Assembly: GCA_026398875.1 (NCBI GenBank) | Contig: JAPLSB010000021.1 | Coordinates: forward strand, 186,001 to 250,000 | DNA length: 64,000 nt | Direction of reading: 5' to 3' | From: Gammaproteobacteria bacterium | GTDB lineage: Bacteria > Pseudomonadota > Gammaproteobacteria > Nevskiales > Nevskiaceae | Shown here: piece by piece, positions 50,439 to 59,307 of the stretch | Numbering within the stretch: position 1 is the first letter of the stretch | Layout: each line of letters opens with the position of its first letter | Made by a program: the position numbers and the translations under genes | Notes under the pieces: generated by a model | The model's database searches: none | What the model was told of the DNA's origin: nothing | Seen by the model: only the letters and a program-made list of their open reading frames with translations

Positions 50439-52118
50439 TCAGGACTCTGCGCGCCCGCCGGCGTTCGCGCGTTCGGCCAGCATTGCGCGCAGGCGGTACT
50501 TGAGCACCTTGCCGCCCACCGTGGCTGGCAGCTCGTCCATCAGCACGAAGGCTTTCGGTGACTCGTAGCCGGCCAGCCGTTCGCGGCAGAACGCCGACAG
50601 CGCCGCCTCGTCGTACGGCTCTCCGGGTCGCAGCACGATCACGGCAGTGACCGCTTCGCCCCAGCGCGGATCGGGCAGGCCGATCACTGCCACCCGCGCC
50701 ACCGACGGATGCTGAGCAAGCACCGCCTCGACGCGCAGGCTCGACACATTTTCGCCGCCGGATTTCACGACGTCCTTGTAGCGATCGATCATCACGCGCA
50801 AGCCGTCTGGCCGGTACTCGCACATGTCGCCGCTGTGGAACCAGCCGTCGCGGAATGCTTCGCGAGTGGCGTGTTCGTCGCGGAAGTAGCCGGCGGTCAT
50901 CACCGGCGAGCGGTATACGGCTTCACCGGCGACACCGGGCTGCGCGTGCAGCGACTGGCCATCGGCATCCATCACGGTCGAGGCCAGCAGCGGCGACGGC
51001 AGGCCGACGACATTGATCGCCGGTGCCGTCTGCCGGTAGACCTCGGGCCAGCGCTGCGGCGAGAAGCGGTGCAGGGCGATCGCCTCGGTCTGCCCGAAGA
51101 TGCCGACCAGCAGCAGGCCCGGCACCAGCTTTTCGAGCCGGTCGGACAGTGCCGGCGGCATCGAAGCCCAGCCGAAGGTCAGCAGCTTGAGACTGCTCAG
51201 GTCGTGGCGGCCGGCGGCCGCTTCGACGCAGCGCACCAGCTCGCCGGTCAGCTGCGGCGAGCCGCCGAACAGCGCCGTCGGCCGTTCCCGCGTGATGGCT
51301 TCGGCAAGCCGCTCAGGATCGAAGCCGCGGCCGATCACCAGGCTGCCGCCGGCGAACAGCGGCGACAGGCCGAAGATCTGGTCACCGACGTGGTAGATCA
51401 GCGGCAGGAAGCTGCACATCCGGTAGTCGGACTCGAAGCGCAGGCCGCGCGAGTAGCTGAGCGCCTGATTGAGCGCCGCGAGATAGCTGTAGGTGTGCGA
51501 GATCATCACCGCCTTGGGCATCGAGGTGGTGCCCGAGGTCATCAGGATTTGCCAGATGTCGTCGCCATGGATGCGCACGTCCGGCTCGCTGTCCGGCTGG
51601 CCGGCGATGAAGCCGGCCAGCGGCGGCAGGCCCGCGTGATCGCCGTGCGGATCGGCGATCGCGGCGATCACCCGGACTGCAGCGGCCTCGAACGGCGCGC
51701 GGCATTTCGGCCAGGATTCGGCGTCGACCACGGCCGCTGCCACGCCGCAATGGCGCAGCGAATGCTCGACCATGTCGGCGGCCATCATCGTGTTGATCGG
51801 CACGGCGACCATCCCGGCCTTGGCGATGGCGATCTTGATGACGAAGGCTTCCGGCGAGTTGTCGCAGAACAGCGCCACGCGGTCGCCGCGCTGCAGGCCG
51901 TCGGCGATCAGCGCATTCGCGATCCGGTTCGCCGCCTGATCGGCCTGCCGGTAGCTGAGGCGCGCGAACGCCGGGTCGCGGACGGCGCAGGGAGCGGCGA
52001 TCAGCGCCAGCTTGTCGGGCTCGCTCCAGGTCATCCGTTCGAAGATGTCGCCGACGCTGATCCGCTCCCAGCGTTGGTCGGCGCGGCGGCCGTACAGCCG
52101 TTCAACGTCGATGCTCAA
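50439..52118 (-). CDS. AMP-dependent acyl-CoA synthetase/ligase
   Basis: A 559-residue protein on the minus strand. Adenylate-forming motifs are present: the phosphate loop ILMTSGTTSMPKAVMISH, GIFGQTEAI, the hinge GDMCEYRPDGLRVMIDRYKD, VVKSGGENVSSLRVEAVL and the catalytic lysine in VGGKVLKYRL. Length and order fit fatty-acid or aromatic-acid CoA ligases. The substrate cannot be read from the sequence. It is convergent with the SGNH gene across a 157-base gap in which I see no feature. A single gene, not part of the NRPS. Confidence 0.9.
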   Translation of the reverse strand: MSIDVERLYGRRADQRWERISVGDIFERMTWSEPDKLALIAAPCAVRDPAFARLSYRQADQAANRIANALIADGLQRGDRVALFCDNSPEAFVIKIAIAKAGMVAVPINTMMAADMVEHSLRHCGVAAAVVDAESWPKCRAPFEAAAVRVIAAIADPHGDHAGLPPLAGFIAGQPDSEPDVRIHGDDIWQILMTSGTTSMPKAVMISHTYSYLAALNQALSYSRGLRFESDYRMCSFLPLIYHVGDQIFGLSPLFAGGSLVIGRGFDPERLAEAITRERPTALFGGSPQLTGELVRCVEAAAGRHDLSSLKLLTFGWASMPPALSDRLEKLVPGLLLVGIFGQTEAIALHRFSPQRWPEVYRQTAPAINVVGLPSPLLASTVMDADGQSLHAQPGVAGEAVYRSPVMTAGYFRDEHATREAFRDGWFHSGDMCEYRPDGLRVMIDRYKDVVKSGGENVSSLRVEAVLAQHPSVARVAVIGLPDPRWGEAVTAVIVLRPGEPYDEAALSAFCRERLAGYESPKAFVLMDELPATVGGKVLKYRLRAMLAERANAGGRAES

Positions 52119-52432
52119 GTGCTGTCTCCTCGTCAGGCTCGCGGCGCGAGCCGCGTGCAGCCGTCTGGCGGGCTGCTGTCATGCACGGATGCTGCTGTCG
52201 CGCCGTCGATTGTGCCGTGCTCGATGCGGCGCGGCGCAAATGCTTTTCGGCCCCGGTCCTGACGCTGCGCGTGCCGCGATCACGGCGCTTCGGAACCGGC
52301 ACACGGCGCCGGCTGCTGGCTCGGTGCGCCAGCGCCGGCGGAACGTCGTTGCGACCCCCCCCCGCTGCTGCGTCTAGGTACGGCTCGCGAAGGGCACAGC
52401 TTTGTCCTGCAGATTCGGACTCCTCGGCAGCA
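52119..52432. other. 314-base non-coding gap with a nine-C tract
   Basis: No credible gene is seen here on either strand; frames that cross it are shadows of the neighbouring genes. It must hold the promoter for the acyl-CoA ligase gene. A homopolymer of nine cytosines lies at 52355-52363. Confidence 0.6.
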
Positions 52433-54538
52433 TCACTCCGCCGTCCAGCGCTTGATCCAGGCCAGCACGGTCTCGTGCCACTGCACCGAGTTCTGCGGCT
52501 TCAGCACCCAGTGGTTCTCGTCCGGGAAGTGCAGCAGCTGGCTGGCGATGCCGCGCCGCTGAAGTGCGGTGAACGTGGCGATGCCCTGTTCGACCGGAAT
52601 GCGGAAATCGACGCCGCCCTGGATCACCAGCATCGGCACGCGCCACTTGGCGACATGGTTGACCGGGTTGAACTGCTCGTAGGCGGCCGGGCGCTCGAAC
52701 TGCGTGCCGCCGTGCTCCCACTCGTCGAACCACAGTTCTTCGGTGGAGTAGGCCATCGAGCGGTTGTCGAACACGCCATCGTGGTTGACCAGCGCCTTCC
52801 ACGGCGCAGACCAGTTGCCGGAGATCCAGTTGACCATGTAGCCGCCGTAGCTGGCGCCGAGCGCGGCCGCGCGGCTTTCGTCGAGGAAGTCGTACTTGGC
52901 GAGTGCGGCCGCGTAGCCCTTCTGCAGGTCTTCCAGCGGGCGGTCGCCCCAGTGGCCGGAGATCGCGTCGGTGAACGCCTGGCCGTAGCCGGTCGAGCCG
53001 TGGAAATCGATGAACACCACGGCGAAGCCAGCACCCGCGTAGGTCTGCGGATTCCAGCGATAGTGGAAGTGGTTGCCCATGCTGCCCTGCGGGCCACCGT
53101 GGATGATGAAGGCGATCGGGTACTTCTTGCCCTTCACGTAGCCGACCGGCTTGACCACATGGCCGTAGACCTTCTCGTCGTTCCAGCCCTTGAACGAGAA
53201 CTGCTCGTAGTCGCCGACGCCGATGCCGGCGAGCGTCGCCGCGTTGTGCTGGGTCAGCTGCAGCGGGGCGCTGCCGGACAGGCGGATCTTGAACAGCTGG
53301 GTCGGGCCGGCCAGCGTGTTGTGGGCAACGATCAGCGCATCGCGAGCCAGCGCAAAACCTTCAACGTAGCCATCGCCGGTCAGCGCCTTGGCCTTGCCGG
53401 ACGCCACTTCGATCGCGAACACGCGGTGCTGGCCGAGGTCGTCGGCGGTCGCGTAGAGCTTGCGGCCATCCGGCGAGAACTGGAGGCTGTCAGCCGAGCG
53501 GTCCCACTTCGGCGCCACTTCGCGCGCCGGACCGACGCTGCCATCGCGGCCAAGCTCGCGAACCATGATCGCGTAGCGGTCGGCCTCGAAGCCGGGGCGC
53601 TTCATCGCGCGGTAGGCCAGCAGGCGGCCATCGGCGGAAATCACCGGGCCGGTATCGGTGGCCTGGCTGTCGCCAGTGATGTTTTCCGGCTTCGCCGAGC
53701 CATCGGCCGGTACCCGCCAGAGATCGAGGTTGGTGCTCCACGGTTCGCTGTTGCCGGCGATGCGGGCAGCGAAGATCACGAACCGGCCGTCGGGCGTGTA
53801 GGTGATCTCCTCGTCGCCGCCGAACGGCTTCGATGGCACGTCACCGTCAATCCCGTTCGACAGCCACTGGGCATTGCCGGTGGCGGCACCCTGATCGTCG
53901 AGCGCGAAGCCGAACAGCTGCGAGCGGGTGCCGTCCTTCCAGGTATCCCAGTGGCGGATGAACAGCCGCTCGTAGAGCACGCCGCTGTTCTTCTGCGCCG
54001 CGCGGGCATCGAGACGCTGCTTCGAGGCCGCCAGATCGGCACCCAGTTCCGGGAAGCTGTCGACCGACACGGCGATGCGGTCGCCGGCCGGTGACAGCAC
54101 GTAGCTGCCGACATCGAGCGGCAGTGCCGTGACCGGCTGCGCTTCGCCGCCGCCGTCCAGCGAAAGCCGCCAGACCTGCTGCGAGCCGCCGCGCGTCGAC
54201 AGGAAATACAGGCTGCCGTCGGACGCCCAGCGCGGGCTGTGCGAGGAACCGCTGCCGGCGGTCAGGCGGCGCGTGGTGCCGGCTTCCAGATCGTGCAGCC
54301 AGATCGATTGCACGCCCTTGTTGGCGTCGTAGTCGGTGGTTCGCAGCGTGTAGGCCACGGTGCGGCCATTCGGCGACACGCGCGGATCGGAGACGCGCTC
54401 CAGACGGACCAGGGTCTGGGCATCGAACGGCTTGACAGCGCTGGACACGGCAGCGGCTCCGGCAGCATGAGAGGTGGGGGCGACGACGGCGGCAGCGGTC
54501 GCAATGGCGAGCGCGGCAGCAATGCGGGCGATGGGCAT
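52433..54538 (-). CDS. S9-family prolyl oligopeptidase-like serine peptidase (dipeptidyl/acylaminoacyl type)
   Basis: A 701-residue protein read from the ATG at 54538 (MPIARIAAALAIATAAA), which opens a signal peptide; a TTG five codons upstream is less likely. Residues about 35-400 form a beta-propeller with TolB-like repeats (PRVSPNGRTVAYTLR, SADGRLLAYRAMKRPG, FSPDGRKLYATADD). The alpha/beta hydrolase domain has Ser in ALGASYGGYMVNW, Asp in QGGVDFRIPVEQG and His in FPDENHWVLKPQN. Members cleave short peptides, removing dipeptides or acylated residues. The signal peptide places it in the periplasm. A divergent promoter gap of 130 bases separates it from the DUF3224 gene. Confidence 0.92.
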   Translation of the reverse strand: MPIARIAAALAIATAAAVVAPTSHAAGAAAVSSAVKPFDAQTLVRLERVSDPRVSPNGRTVAYTLRTTDYDANKGVQSIWLHDLEAGTTRRLTAGSGSSHSPRWASDGSLYFLSTRGGSQQVWRLSLDGGGEAQPVTALPLDVGSYVLSPAGDRIAVSVDSFPELGADLAASKQRLDARAAQKNSGVLYERLFIRHWDTWKDGTRSQLFGFALDDQGAATGNAQWLSNGIDGDVPSKPFGGDEEITYTPDGRFVIFAARIAGNSEPWSTNLDLWRVPADGSAKPENITGDSQATDTGPVISADGRLLAYRAMKRPGFEADRYAIMVRELGRDGSVGPAREVAPKWDRSADSLQFSPDGRKLYATADDLGQHRVFAIEVASGKAKALTGDGYVEGFALARDALIVAHNTLAGPTQLFKIRLSGSAPLQLTQHNAATLAGIGVGDYEQFSFKGWNDEKVYGHVVKPVGYVKGKKYPIAFIIHGGPQGSMGNHFHYRWNPQTYAGAGFAVVFIDFHGSTGYGQAFTDAISGHWGDRPLEDLQKGYAAALAKYDFLDESRAAALGASYGGYMVNWISGNWSAPWKALVNHDGVFDNRSMAYSTEELWFDEWEHGGTQFERPAAYEQFNPVNHVAKWRVPMLVIQGGVDFRIPVEQGIATFTALQRRGIASQLLHFPDENHWVLKPQNSVQWHETVLAWIKRWTAE

Positions 54539-54668
54539 GGGATCGGGAAGCAATGCGGTTCAGCGTCGAATGGTACTGGAGCGGCCTGTGCTGCGGCCTC
54601 GAACGGTTGTCCGGGTTGCCGCCGCTGCCTATGCTCGCCGCCTCGCGCCATCCGCATTCGAGTTCGCC

Positions 54669-55076
54669 ATGCCTCACCTGACCGCCGCCGGTTCGTTCGA
54701 TGTGAGCCTGACGCCACTGACGCTCGACCAGCCCGGCGATGACAGCGCCCGCGGCCGAATGCTGCTGTCCAAGCGTTTCCACGGCGGCCTTGACGCCACC
54801 GGCGTCGGCGAGATGCTGACCGGCATGGGTGCGGTGGCTGGCTCGGCGGCGTATGTCGCGATCGAGCGGATCAGCGGCACGCTCGCTGGCCGCAGCGGCA
54901 GTTTCCTGGTCGTCCATCGCGGCGTGATGACCCGTGGCACCCAGGATCTTCGGGTCAGCATCGTGCCGGACTCCGGCACTGGCGAGCTGACCGGCATCGC
55001 CGGCGACATGACGCTGATCGTCGGCGCAGGCCGCCACGACTACCGGATCGACGCGACGGTCCCGGACGCAGCCTGA
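54669..55076 (+). CDS. DUF3224-family protein
   Basis: A 135-residue protein from the ATG at 54669 (MPHLTAAGSFDVSLTPL); the open frame runs back to 54474 but that part overlaps the divergent peptidase gene region. The pattern LTLDQPGDDSARGRMLLSKRFHG, GSAAYVAIERISGTL, GSFLVVHRGVM and ELTGIAGDMTLIV matches DUF3224, a small beta-barrel family of unknown function. It is two bases upstream of the YgjP-like gene, so the pair are probably co-transcribed. Confidence 0.85.
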   Translation: MPHLTAAGSFDVSLTPLTLDQPGDDSARGRMLLSKRFHGGLDATGVGEMLTGMGAVAGSAAYVAIERISGTLAGRSGSFLVVHRGVMTRGTQDLRVSIVPDSGTGELTGIAGDMTLIVGAGRHDYRIDATVPDAA

Positions 55077-55078
55077 AC

Positions 55079-55588
55079 GTGACCGATGCGCTGCCGTACC
55101 TTGCCGGCTACCCCGCCGCGACACTCGACCAGGTGCGCCGGCTGATCGCCGAGAACCGCCTGCAGGCCTATCTCGACAAGAAGTACCCGGCGCGTCACGA
55201 GGTGCAGTCCGATTCGGCGCTGCTCGATTACGTCAGCGAACTGAAGCGCGACTGCCTGCGCAATGCCGCGCCGCTGCACCGGGTGCGCTACGAGAACGGC
55301 ATGGACGCGATCCGCAATGCGCTCGGCCTGCACATGCGCAGTTCGCGCGTGCAGGGCGCGAAGCTGAAATCGAAGCAGGAGATCCGCATCGCCTCGGTGT
55401 TTCGCGAAGGCGCACCGGAGTTCCTCGAAATGATCGTCGTCCACGAGCTCGCGCATATTCGCGAAGCTGACCACGACAAGCGTTTCTACGACCTTTGCGA
55501 ATACATGCTGCCGGACTACCACCAGCGCGAGTTCGACACCCGGCTGTGGCTGATGGCACGCAAGCTCGGCAGCGCAGCGGCCCGCTAG
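55079..55588 (+). CDS. YgjP-like (DUF45) zinc metallopeptidase
   Basis: A 169-residue protein starting at GTG 55079. The zinc motif is VVHELAHIREADHDKRFY: HExxH with a third His after seven residues, as in the YgjP/WLM family. Upstream helical and strand parts (RSSRVQGAKLKSKQEIRIASV) fit the family. The substrate is unknown; relatives have been linked to DNA-protein crosslink or peptide processing only by analogy. The stop codon TAG overlaps the stop of the convergent DUF1801 gene. Confidence 0.85.
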   Translation: MTDALPYLAGYPAATLDQVRRLIAENRLQAYLDKKYPARHEVQSDSALLDYVSELKRDCLRNAAPLHRVRYENGMDAIRNALGLHMRSSRVQGAKLKSKQEIRIASVFREGAPEFLEMIVVHELAHIREADHDKRFYDLCEYMLPDYHQREFDTRLWLMARKLGSAAAR

Positions 55589-55947
55589 CAGGGCGCCGCC
55601 GGCGCATCGCGGGAATCGGCGAGCAGCTTGTCGATCAAGCCGAAGTCCATGCGCTCGGGATTCGCGAAGCGCACGCAGGCCTTGCCGACACTTAGCCCCT
55701 TCAGCGCGGCCTTGTTGGCGGTGATCACCGCCGGCTTCATCAGGTACAGCGCGATGTACTGCTTCTGGCTTGCGAAGGCGATCTCGATCTGGCCGTTCCG
55801 GCGATAGCTCGGCATGCCGAAATCCATGCTTTCGATGGCATCCGGCAGGGCGGCCTGGCAATGCGCGCGCAGTTGGTCGAGTGCAGCGCGGCGTTCCGCC
55901 GGCGCCGCGTCGAGATAGTCGCTGATGGTCGTGGCCTTGCTTGGCAT
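55585..55947 (-). CDS. DUF1801-family protein
   Basis: A 120-residue protein on the minus strand from the ATG at 55947 (MPSKATTISDYL). The pattern SDYLDAAPAERRAALDQLR, LPDAIESMDFGMPSYRRNG and KQYIALYLMKPAVI matches DUF1801, a small alpha/beta family related to YdhG/iron-chaperone-like proteins. KACVRFANPERMDFGLIDKLL near the end is also typical. Function is unknown. An upstream frame extension is unlikely because it adds sequence overlapping the deaD leader region. Confidence 0.82.
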   Translation of the reverse strand: MPSKATTISDYLDAAPAERRAALDQLRAHCQAALPDAIESMDFGMPSYRRNGQIEIAFASQKQYIALYLMKPAVITANKAALKGLSVGKACVRFANPERMDFGLIDKLLADSRDAPAAPC

Positions 55948-56162
55948 CGGTGCTGCTCCGGCTCGGATTCGTCCGAATTCTAGGCAGCCCGGCTGACCGG
56001 CGGCGAGCGTGGCCGGGCAGGCTGTATCGCAGTGCGGCAATGGGGAGGGTCACAAGCGAGTAAAATCGCGCCGTCTTTCGAGTGCCGCGGTTGTTTCGGG
56101 CGTTCGTAACGCCCATCCACCCCGGTCGCTCGCGTTGACGAGTGTCCTACCCAGGTATCGAC

Positions 56163-58097
56163 ATGTCCGAATCCGTCGCCGACGGCACCGTTACTTTCCG
56201 TGATCTCGCGTTGTCGGAGGCCGTGCTGGCCGCCCTCGATGCGGTGGGTTACGAGTCCCCTTCGCCAATCCAGGCGGCCACGATTCCGCAGCTGCTCGAA
56301 GGCCGCGACGTGCTCGGCCAGGCGCAGACCGGCACCGGCAAGACCGCCGCGTTCGCGCTGCCGATCCTGTCCAAGCTCGATCCCGAGCAGCGGCCGCCGC
56401 AGGCGCTGGTGCTGGCGCCGACGCGCGAGCTGGCGATCCAGGTTGCCGAAGCGTTCCAGAAGTACGCGGCGAAGATTCCCGGCTTCCACGTGCTGCCGAT
56501 CTACGGCGGCCAGAGCTACGGCCCGCAGCTGTCGGCGCTGAAGCGTGGCGTTCATGTCGTGGTCGGCACGCCGGGTCGCGTGCTCGATCACATGAAGCGC
56601 GGCACGCTGGACCTGTCGCAGATCAAGTGCCTGGTGCTCGATGAAGCCGACGAGATGCTGCGCATGGGCTTCATCGAGGACGTCGAGTACGTGCTCAAGG
56701 AAACCCCGTCGGAGCGTCAGGTTGCGCTGTTCTCGGCGACCATGCCGGCGGTGATCCGCCGCATCGCCCAGACCTACCTGAAGGATCCGGCCGAAGTCAC
56801 CATCAAGTCGAAGACCTCGACGGCGACCAACATCCGCCAGCGCTACTGGCTGGTCTCCGGCTACAACAAGCTCGATGCGCTGACCCGCATTCTCGAAGCC
56901 GAAAGCTTCGACGGCATGATCATCTTCGCGCGCACCAAGGCCGCGACCCAGGAACTGGCCGACAAGCTCGAAGCGCGCGGCTACAACGTCGCCGCGCTCA
57001 ATGGCGACATGGAACAGCGCGCCCGCGAGCTGACCGTCAACCGGCTCAAGGACGGCCGCCTCGACATCGTCGTGGCCACCGATGTCGCGGCGCGCGGTCT
57101 GGACGTCGAGCGCATCAGCCACGTCTTCAACTACGACATCCCGACCGACACCGAAAGCTACGTCCACCGCATCGGCCGTACCGGGCGCGCCGGACGTTCG
57201 GGCGAAGCGATCCTGTTCGTGTCGCCGCGCGAGCGGCACATGCTGAAGCTGATCGAGCGCGCCACGCGCCAGCCGATCACGCCGATGGAACTGCCGTCGA
57301 TCGAAGCGGTGAACACGCAGCGCATCGCGCGCTTCACGCAGAAAATCACCGACACGCTGGACGGCGGCGATCTCGGTGCGTTCAAGACCATCCTCACCGA
57401 CTTCGCGACCGAGCGCGGTGTCGAGATGATCGACATCGCCGCCGCGCTGGCCAAGCTGGTGCAGGGCGATGCCGACCTGCTGCTCGACAACGTGCCGGAG
57501 CCGGCAGCACCGCCGCCGCGCAGCTACAGCGTCGAATCGACGTCGTCGTCGCGTCCGGCACCGCGCCGCGAATTCGATCGCGCCGCGCCGCCGCCGACCA
57601 GCTACGCCGAGCGCAAGGCTGCGGCGGCTGCCGCCGGCAATCCTGCGGCACGGCCGCCGCGCGCAGCACGGCCGACGCGTTCCGAGCCGCCGGTGCGCGC
57701 CGAACGGCCGCTGCGTCCGGATGATGCGAGCGCGCCGCGCAGCTTCGATGACGCGCCGCGTCCGAAGCGTGCGCCGCGCGAGGAATCGGTGCCGATGGAA
57801 ACCTTCCGCGTCGAGGTCGGCTACACGCACGGCGTGAAGCCCGGCAACATCGTCGGCGCCATTGCCAACGAAGCCGGCGTCGAATCGAGCTTCATCGGCC
57901 GCATCGAGATCGAGAACGAGTACAGCCTGGTCGACCTGCCGGCCGGCATGCCAAAAGAGATCTTCCGCGACCTGCAGAAGGTCTGGGTGGTCGGTCGGCA
58001 GTTGAAGCTGAGCCGCCTCAACGCGCCGCCGGCCAAGACGCCGTACGAAGCCCCGGCCGGCAGCAAGCCGAAGCCGAAGAAGCCGCGGCCGGAGTAA
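56163..58097 (+). CDS. deaD: ATP-dependent DEAD-box RNA helicase DeaD/CsdA
   Basis: A 644-residue protein from ATG 56163 (MSESVADG); a GTG at 56142 is an alternative. Helicase motifs in order: Q motif region YESPSPIQAATIP, AQTGTGKTAA (motif I), PTRELAIQ (Ia), TPGRVLDH (Ib), DEADEML (II), SATMP (III), IIFARTK (IV), ATDVAARGLD (V), HRIGRTGRAGRSG (VI). After a dimerisation-like region and a low-complexity Arg/Pro/Ala linker (about residues 450-545) comes a DbpA-like RNA-binding domain (FRVEVGYTHGVKPGNIVGAI). The family remodels RNA in ribosome assembly and cold adaptation. A TAAAAT box at 56061 may be the -10 element of a long leader. Confidence 0.95.
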   Translation: MSESVADGTVTFRDLALSEAVLAALDAVGYESPSPIQAATIPQLLEGRDVLGQAQTGTGKTAAFALPILSKLDPEQRPPQALVLAPTRELAIQVAEAFQKYAAKIPGFHVLPIYGGQSYGPQLSALKRGVHVVVGTPGRVLDHMKRGTLDLSQIKCLVLDEADEMLRMGFIEDVEYVLKETPSERQVALFSATMPAVIRRIAQTYLKDPAEVTIKSKTSTATNIRQRYWLVSGYNKLDALTRILEAESFDGMIIFARTKAATQELADKLEARGYNVAALNGDMEQRARELTVNRLKDGRLDIVVATDVAARGLDVERISHVFNYDIPTDTESYVHRIGRTGRAGRSGEAILFVSPRERHMLKLIERATRQPITPMELPSIEAVNTQRIARFTQKITDTLDGGDLGAFKTILTDFATERGVEMIDIAAALAKLVQGDADLLLDNVPEPAAPPPRSYSVESTSSSRPAPRREFDRAAPPPTSYAERKAAAAAAGNPAARPPRAARPTRSEPPVRAERPLRPDDASAPRSFDDAPRPKRAPREESVPMETFRVEVGYTHGVKPGNIVGAIANEAGVESSFIGRIEIENEYSLVDLPAGMPKEIFRDLQKVWVVGRQLKLSRLNAPPAKTPYEAPAGSKPKPKKPRPE

Positions 58098-58206
58098 CGG
58101 CCAGCATCGGCGAATGACGCCGGCGCCGGTTCAGGCCCAATTCAGGCCGACCGGCGCAGTCTCTGTCTCACGGTGCAACGTGCATCGCGACTCACTGGAG
58201 ACAGTC

Positions 58207-58626
58207 ATGTTCAAGTCAATCATTGCCGCCTCGGTGCTGCTGGCCGCTGCGGTCAGCGCCCCGGCAATGGCGGGCAGCCGCGGCGATCAGATTCTCGGTG
58301 CCGCGATCGGTGCGGCGGCCGGTGCCGCCGTCGGCAATTCGGTGGGTGGCCGCGATGCGGCGGTGGTCGGCGGTGCGCTGGGCGGCCTGGTCGGTGCCTC
58401 GATTGCCGGCCAGAACCGCAACCGCTACGACGATCGGTACTACGGCTACGACGATCGCCGCTATGACCGCCGTGGCCGTGGTTACGACCGTCGCTATGTC
58501 GACTATCGCGGCTACGACGACCGCTACAGCCGCGGCTACGACCGTGGCTATGACCGCGGTTACGGGTGCGGCCGTGGCTATGGTTACGGCCACGGTCATC
58601 GCCACGACCGTTATTGCCGGGATTGA
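58207..58626 (+). CDS. Glycine-zipper protein with Tyr/Arg/Asp-rich repetitive tail
   Basis: A 139-residue protein started at ATG 58207 (MFKSIIAASVL) behind a GGAG ribosome site; an upstream frame to 58114 is ignored. The signal peptide ends PAMAGS. Residues about 27-68 are a glycine zipper (GAAIGAAAGAAVGNSVGG, VGGALGGLVGASIAGQ) of the kind that packs membrane helices in outer-membrane or stress proteins. The remaining 70 residues repeat RGYD, RRY and DDRY units and end in a Cys/His/Gly-rich segment (YGCGRGYGYGHGHRHDRYC). Whether the tail binds metal or polymer is not known. Confidence 0.85.
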   Translation: MFKSIIAASVLLAAAVSAPAMAGSRGDQILGAAIGAAAGAAVGNSVGGRDAAVVGGALGGLVGASIAGQNRNRYDDRYYGYDDRRYDRRGRGYDRRYVDYRGYDDRYSRGYDRGYDRGYGCGRGYGYGHGHRHDRYCRD

Positions 58627-58661
58627 TTCCGGCTACCGGGTAGTCCATCGCCGATGATGGC

Positions 58662-58711
58662 CATGGGCGCTGCGCGCAACGGCTGCGTTTGCCGTTACCG
58701 TAGCGCCCATG
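58662..58711 (+). other. Two-tier inverted repeat between the glycine-zipper gene and an orphan gene
   Basis: Outer arms CATGGGCGCT (58662-58671) and AGCGCCCATG (58702-58711) pair over ten bases. Inside, AACGGC (58678-58683) and GCCGTT (58691-58696) pair over six, with a seven-base loop. The two stems are separated by a small internal loop. Pyrimidine-rich sequence follows. Possibly a terminator of the glycine-zipper gene or a structured RNA element. Confidence 0.5.
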
Positions 58712-58791
58712 TTCATTTCTCCGTATCCCTTCCGTTGCCCGTCCGGGTTCTATTGCGCCGACACCGAACGACGGCGCTCGCGGAGCGCCCG

Positions 58792-59226
58792 ATGCCGCTG
58801 AACGTCCCGAAGACGGTGCTCGAAGCGGCCGTCGGCAACGGCACGGTTCGCAAGTTCCGCGACTTCGCGCTGGTGGTGCTTGATGGCGAAGGCGCGCTTT
58901 GTGTGCCGCTTGATGTCTGGCTGCCGGCCGCGTCGTGGGCGCAGGGCCGCCAGCCATCCGGCAATCGCCTGCGCGACCGCATGCTGCTGCTGCAGCGGCT
59001 CGAGGTGCTGGTGACGCGGCGCGGCACCGCCGTGGTGTCGACCAGCGGTGCGCCGCTGCGGCTGGCGCGGCTGCGCGATCAGATGAAGCGCGATGGCCTC
59101 GATGTCGGCGAGTGGAACTTCCCGGCGGCCTCGGTGCTCGACGCGGCGCTGAATCCGCCGCCGTCGATACGGCGCAACGATGTCGTCGAAGCCGTGCCGG
59201 ATGCGCGTGATCCACCGGCTTCCTGA
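58792..59226 (+). CDS. Hypothetical protein (144 aa)
   Basis: Read from ATG 58792 (MPLNVPKTVLEAAVGNG). I recognise no family. It is soluble, without signal peptide or membrane segment. The middle has two strand-like stretches (ALVVLDGEGALCVPLDVW, EVLVTRRGTAVVS) and a helix rich in Arg and Leu (LRDRMLLLQRL). The last 25 residues are Asp/Pro-rich. Codon use matches the neighbours. The frame is open from 58654, but the upstream part crosses the inverted repeat and is unlikely to be translated. A strong terminator follows 24 bases after the stop. Confidence 0.65.
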   Translation: MPLNVPKTVLEAAVGNGTVRKFRDFALVVLDGEGALCVPLDVWLPAASWAQGRQPSGNRLRDRMLLLQRLEVLVTRRGTAVVSTSGAPLRLARLRDQMKRDGLDVGEWNFPAASVLDAALNPPPSIRRNDVVEAVPDARDPPAS

Positions 59227-59250
59227 GCGCCGTTCAGCGAGCGCCAACGG

Positions 59251-59286
59251 AAAAGCCCCGCCCGGATCACGCCGGGCGGGGCTTTT
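59251..59286. terminator. Bidirectional terminator between convergent genes
   Basis: A perfect 15-bp stem, AAAAGCCCCGCCCGG and CCGGGCGGGGCTTTT, with loop ATCACG. The A-run and T-run at the ends serve both strands, fitting convergent genes ending at 59226 (plus) and 59308 (minus). Confidence 0.93.
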
Positions 59287-59307
59287 CGTTTACCGCGGAT
59301 GGGCCGT

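Noticed and set aside
52181..54094. 637-codon plus-strand frame opposite the S9 peptidase
   Set aside because: Antisense to a peptidase with all catalytic residues; composition is not protein-like.
58207..58626. CRISPR-like or satellite repeat in the tail of the glycine-zipper gene
   Set aside because: The repetition is at the protein level (RGYD units) and stays in frame; there are no conserved DNA repeats with spacers.
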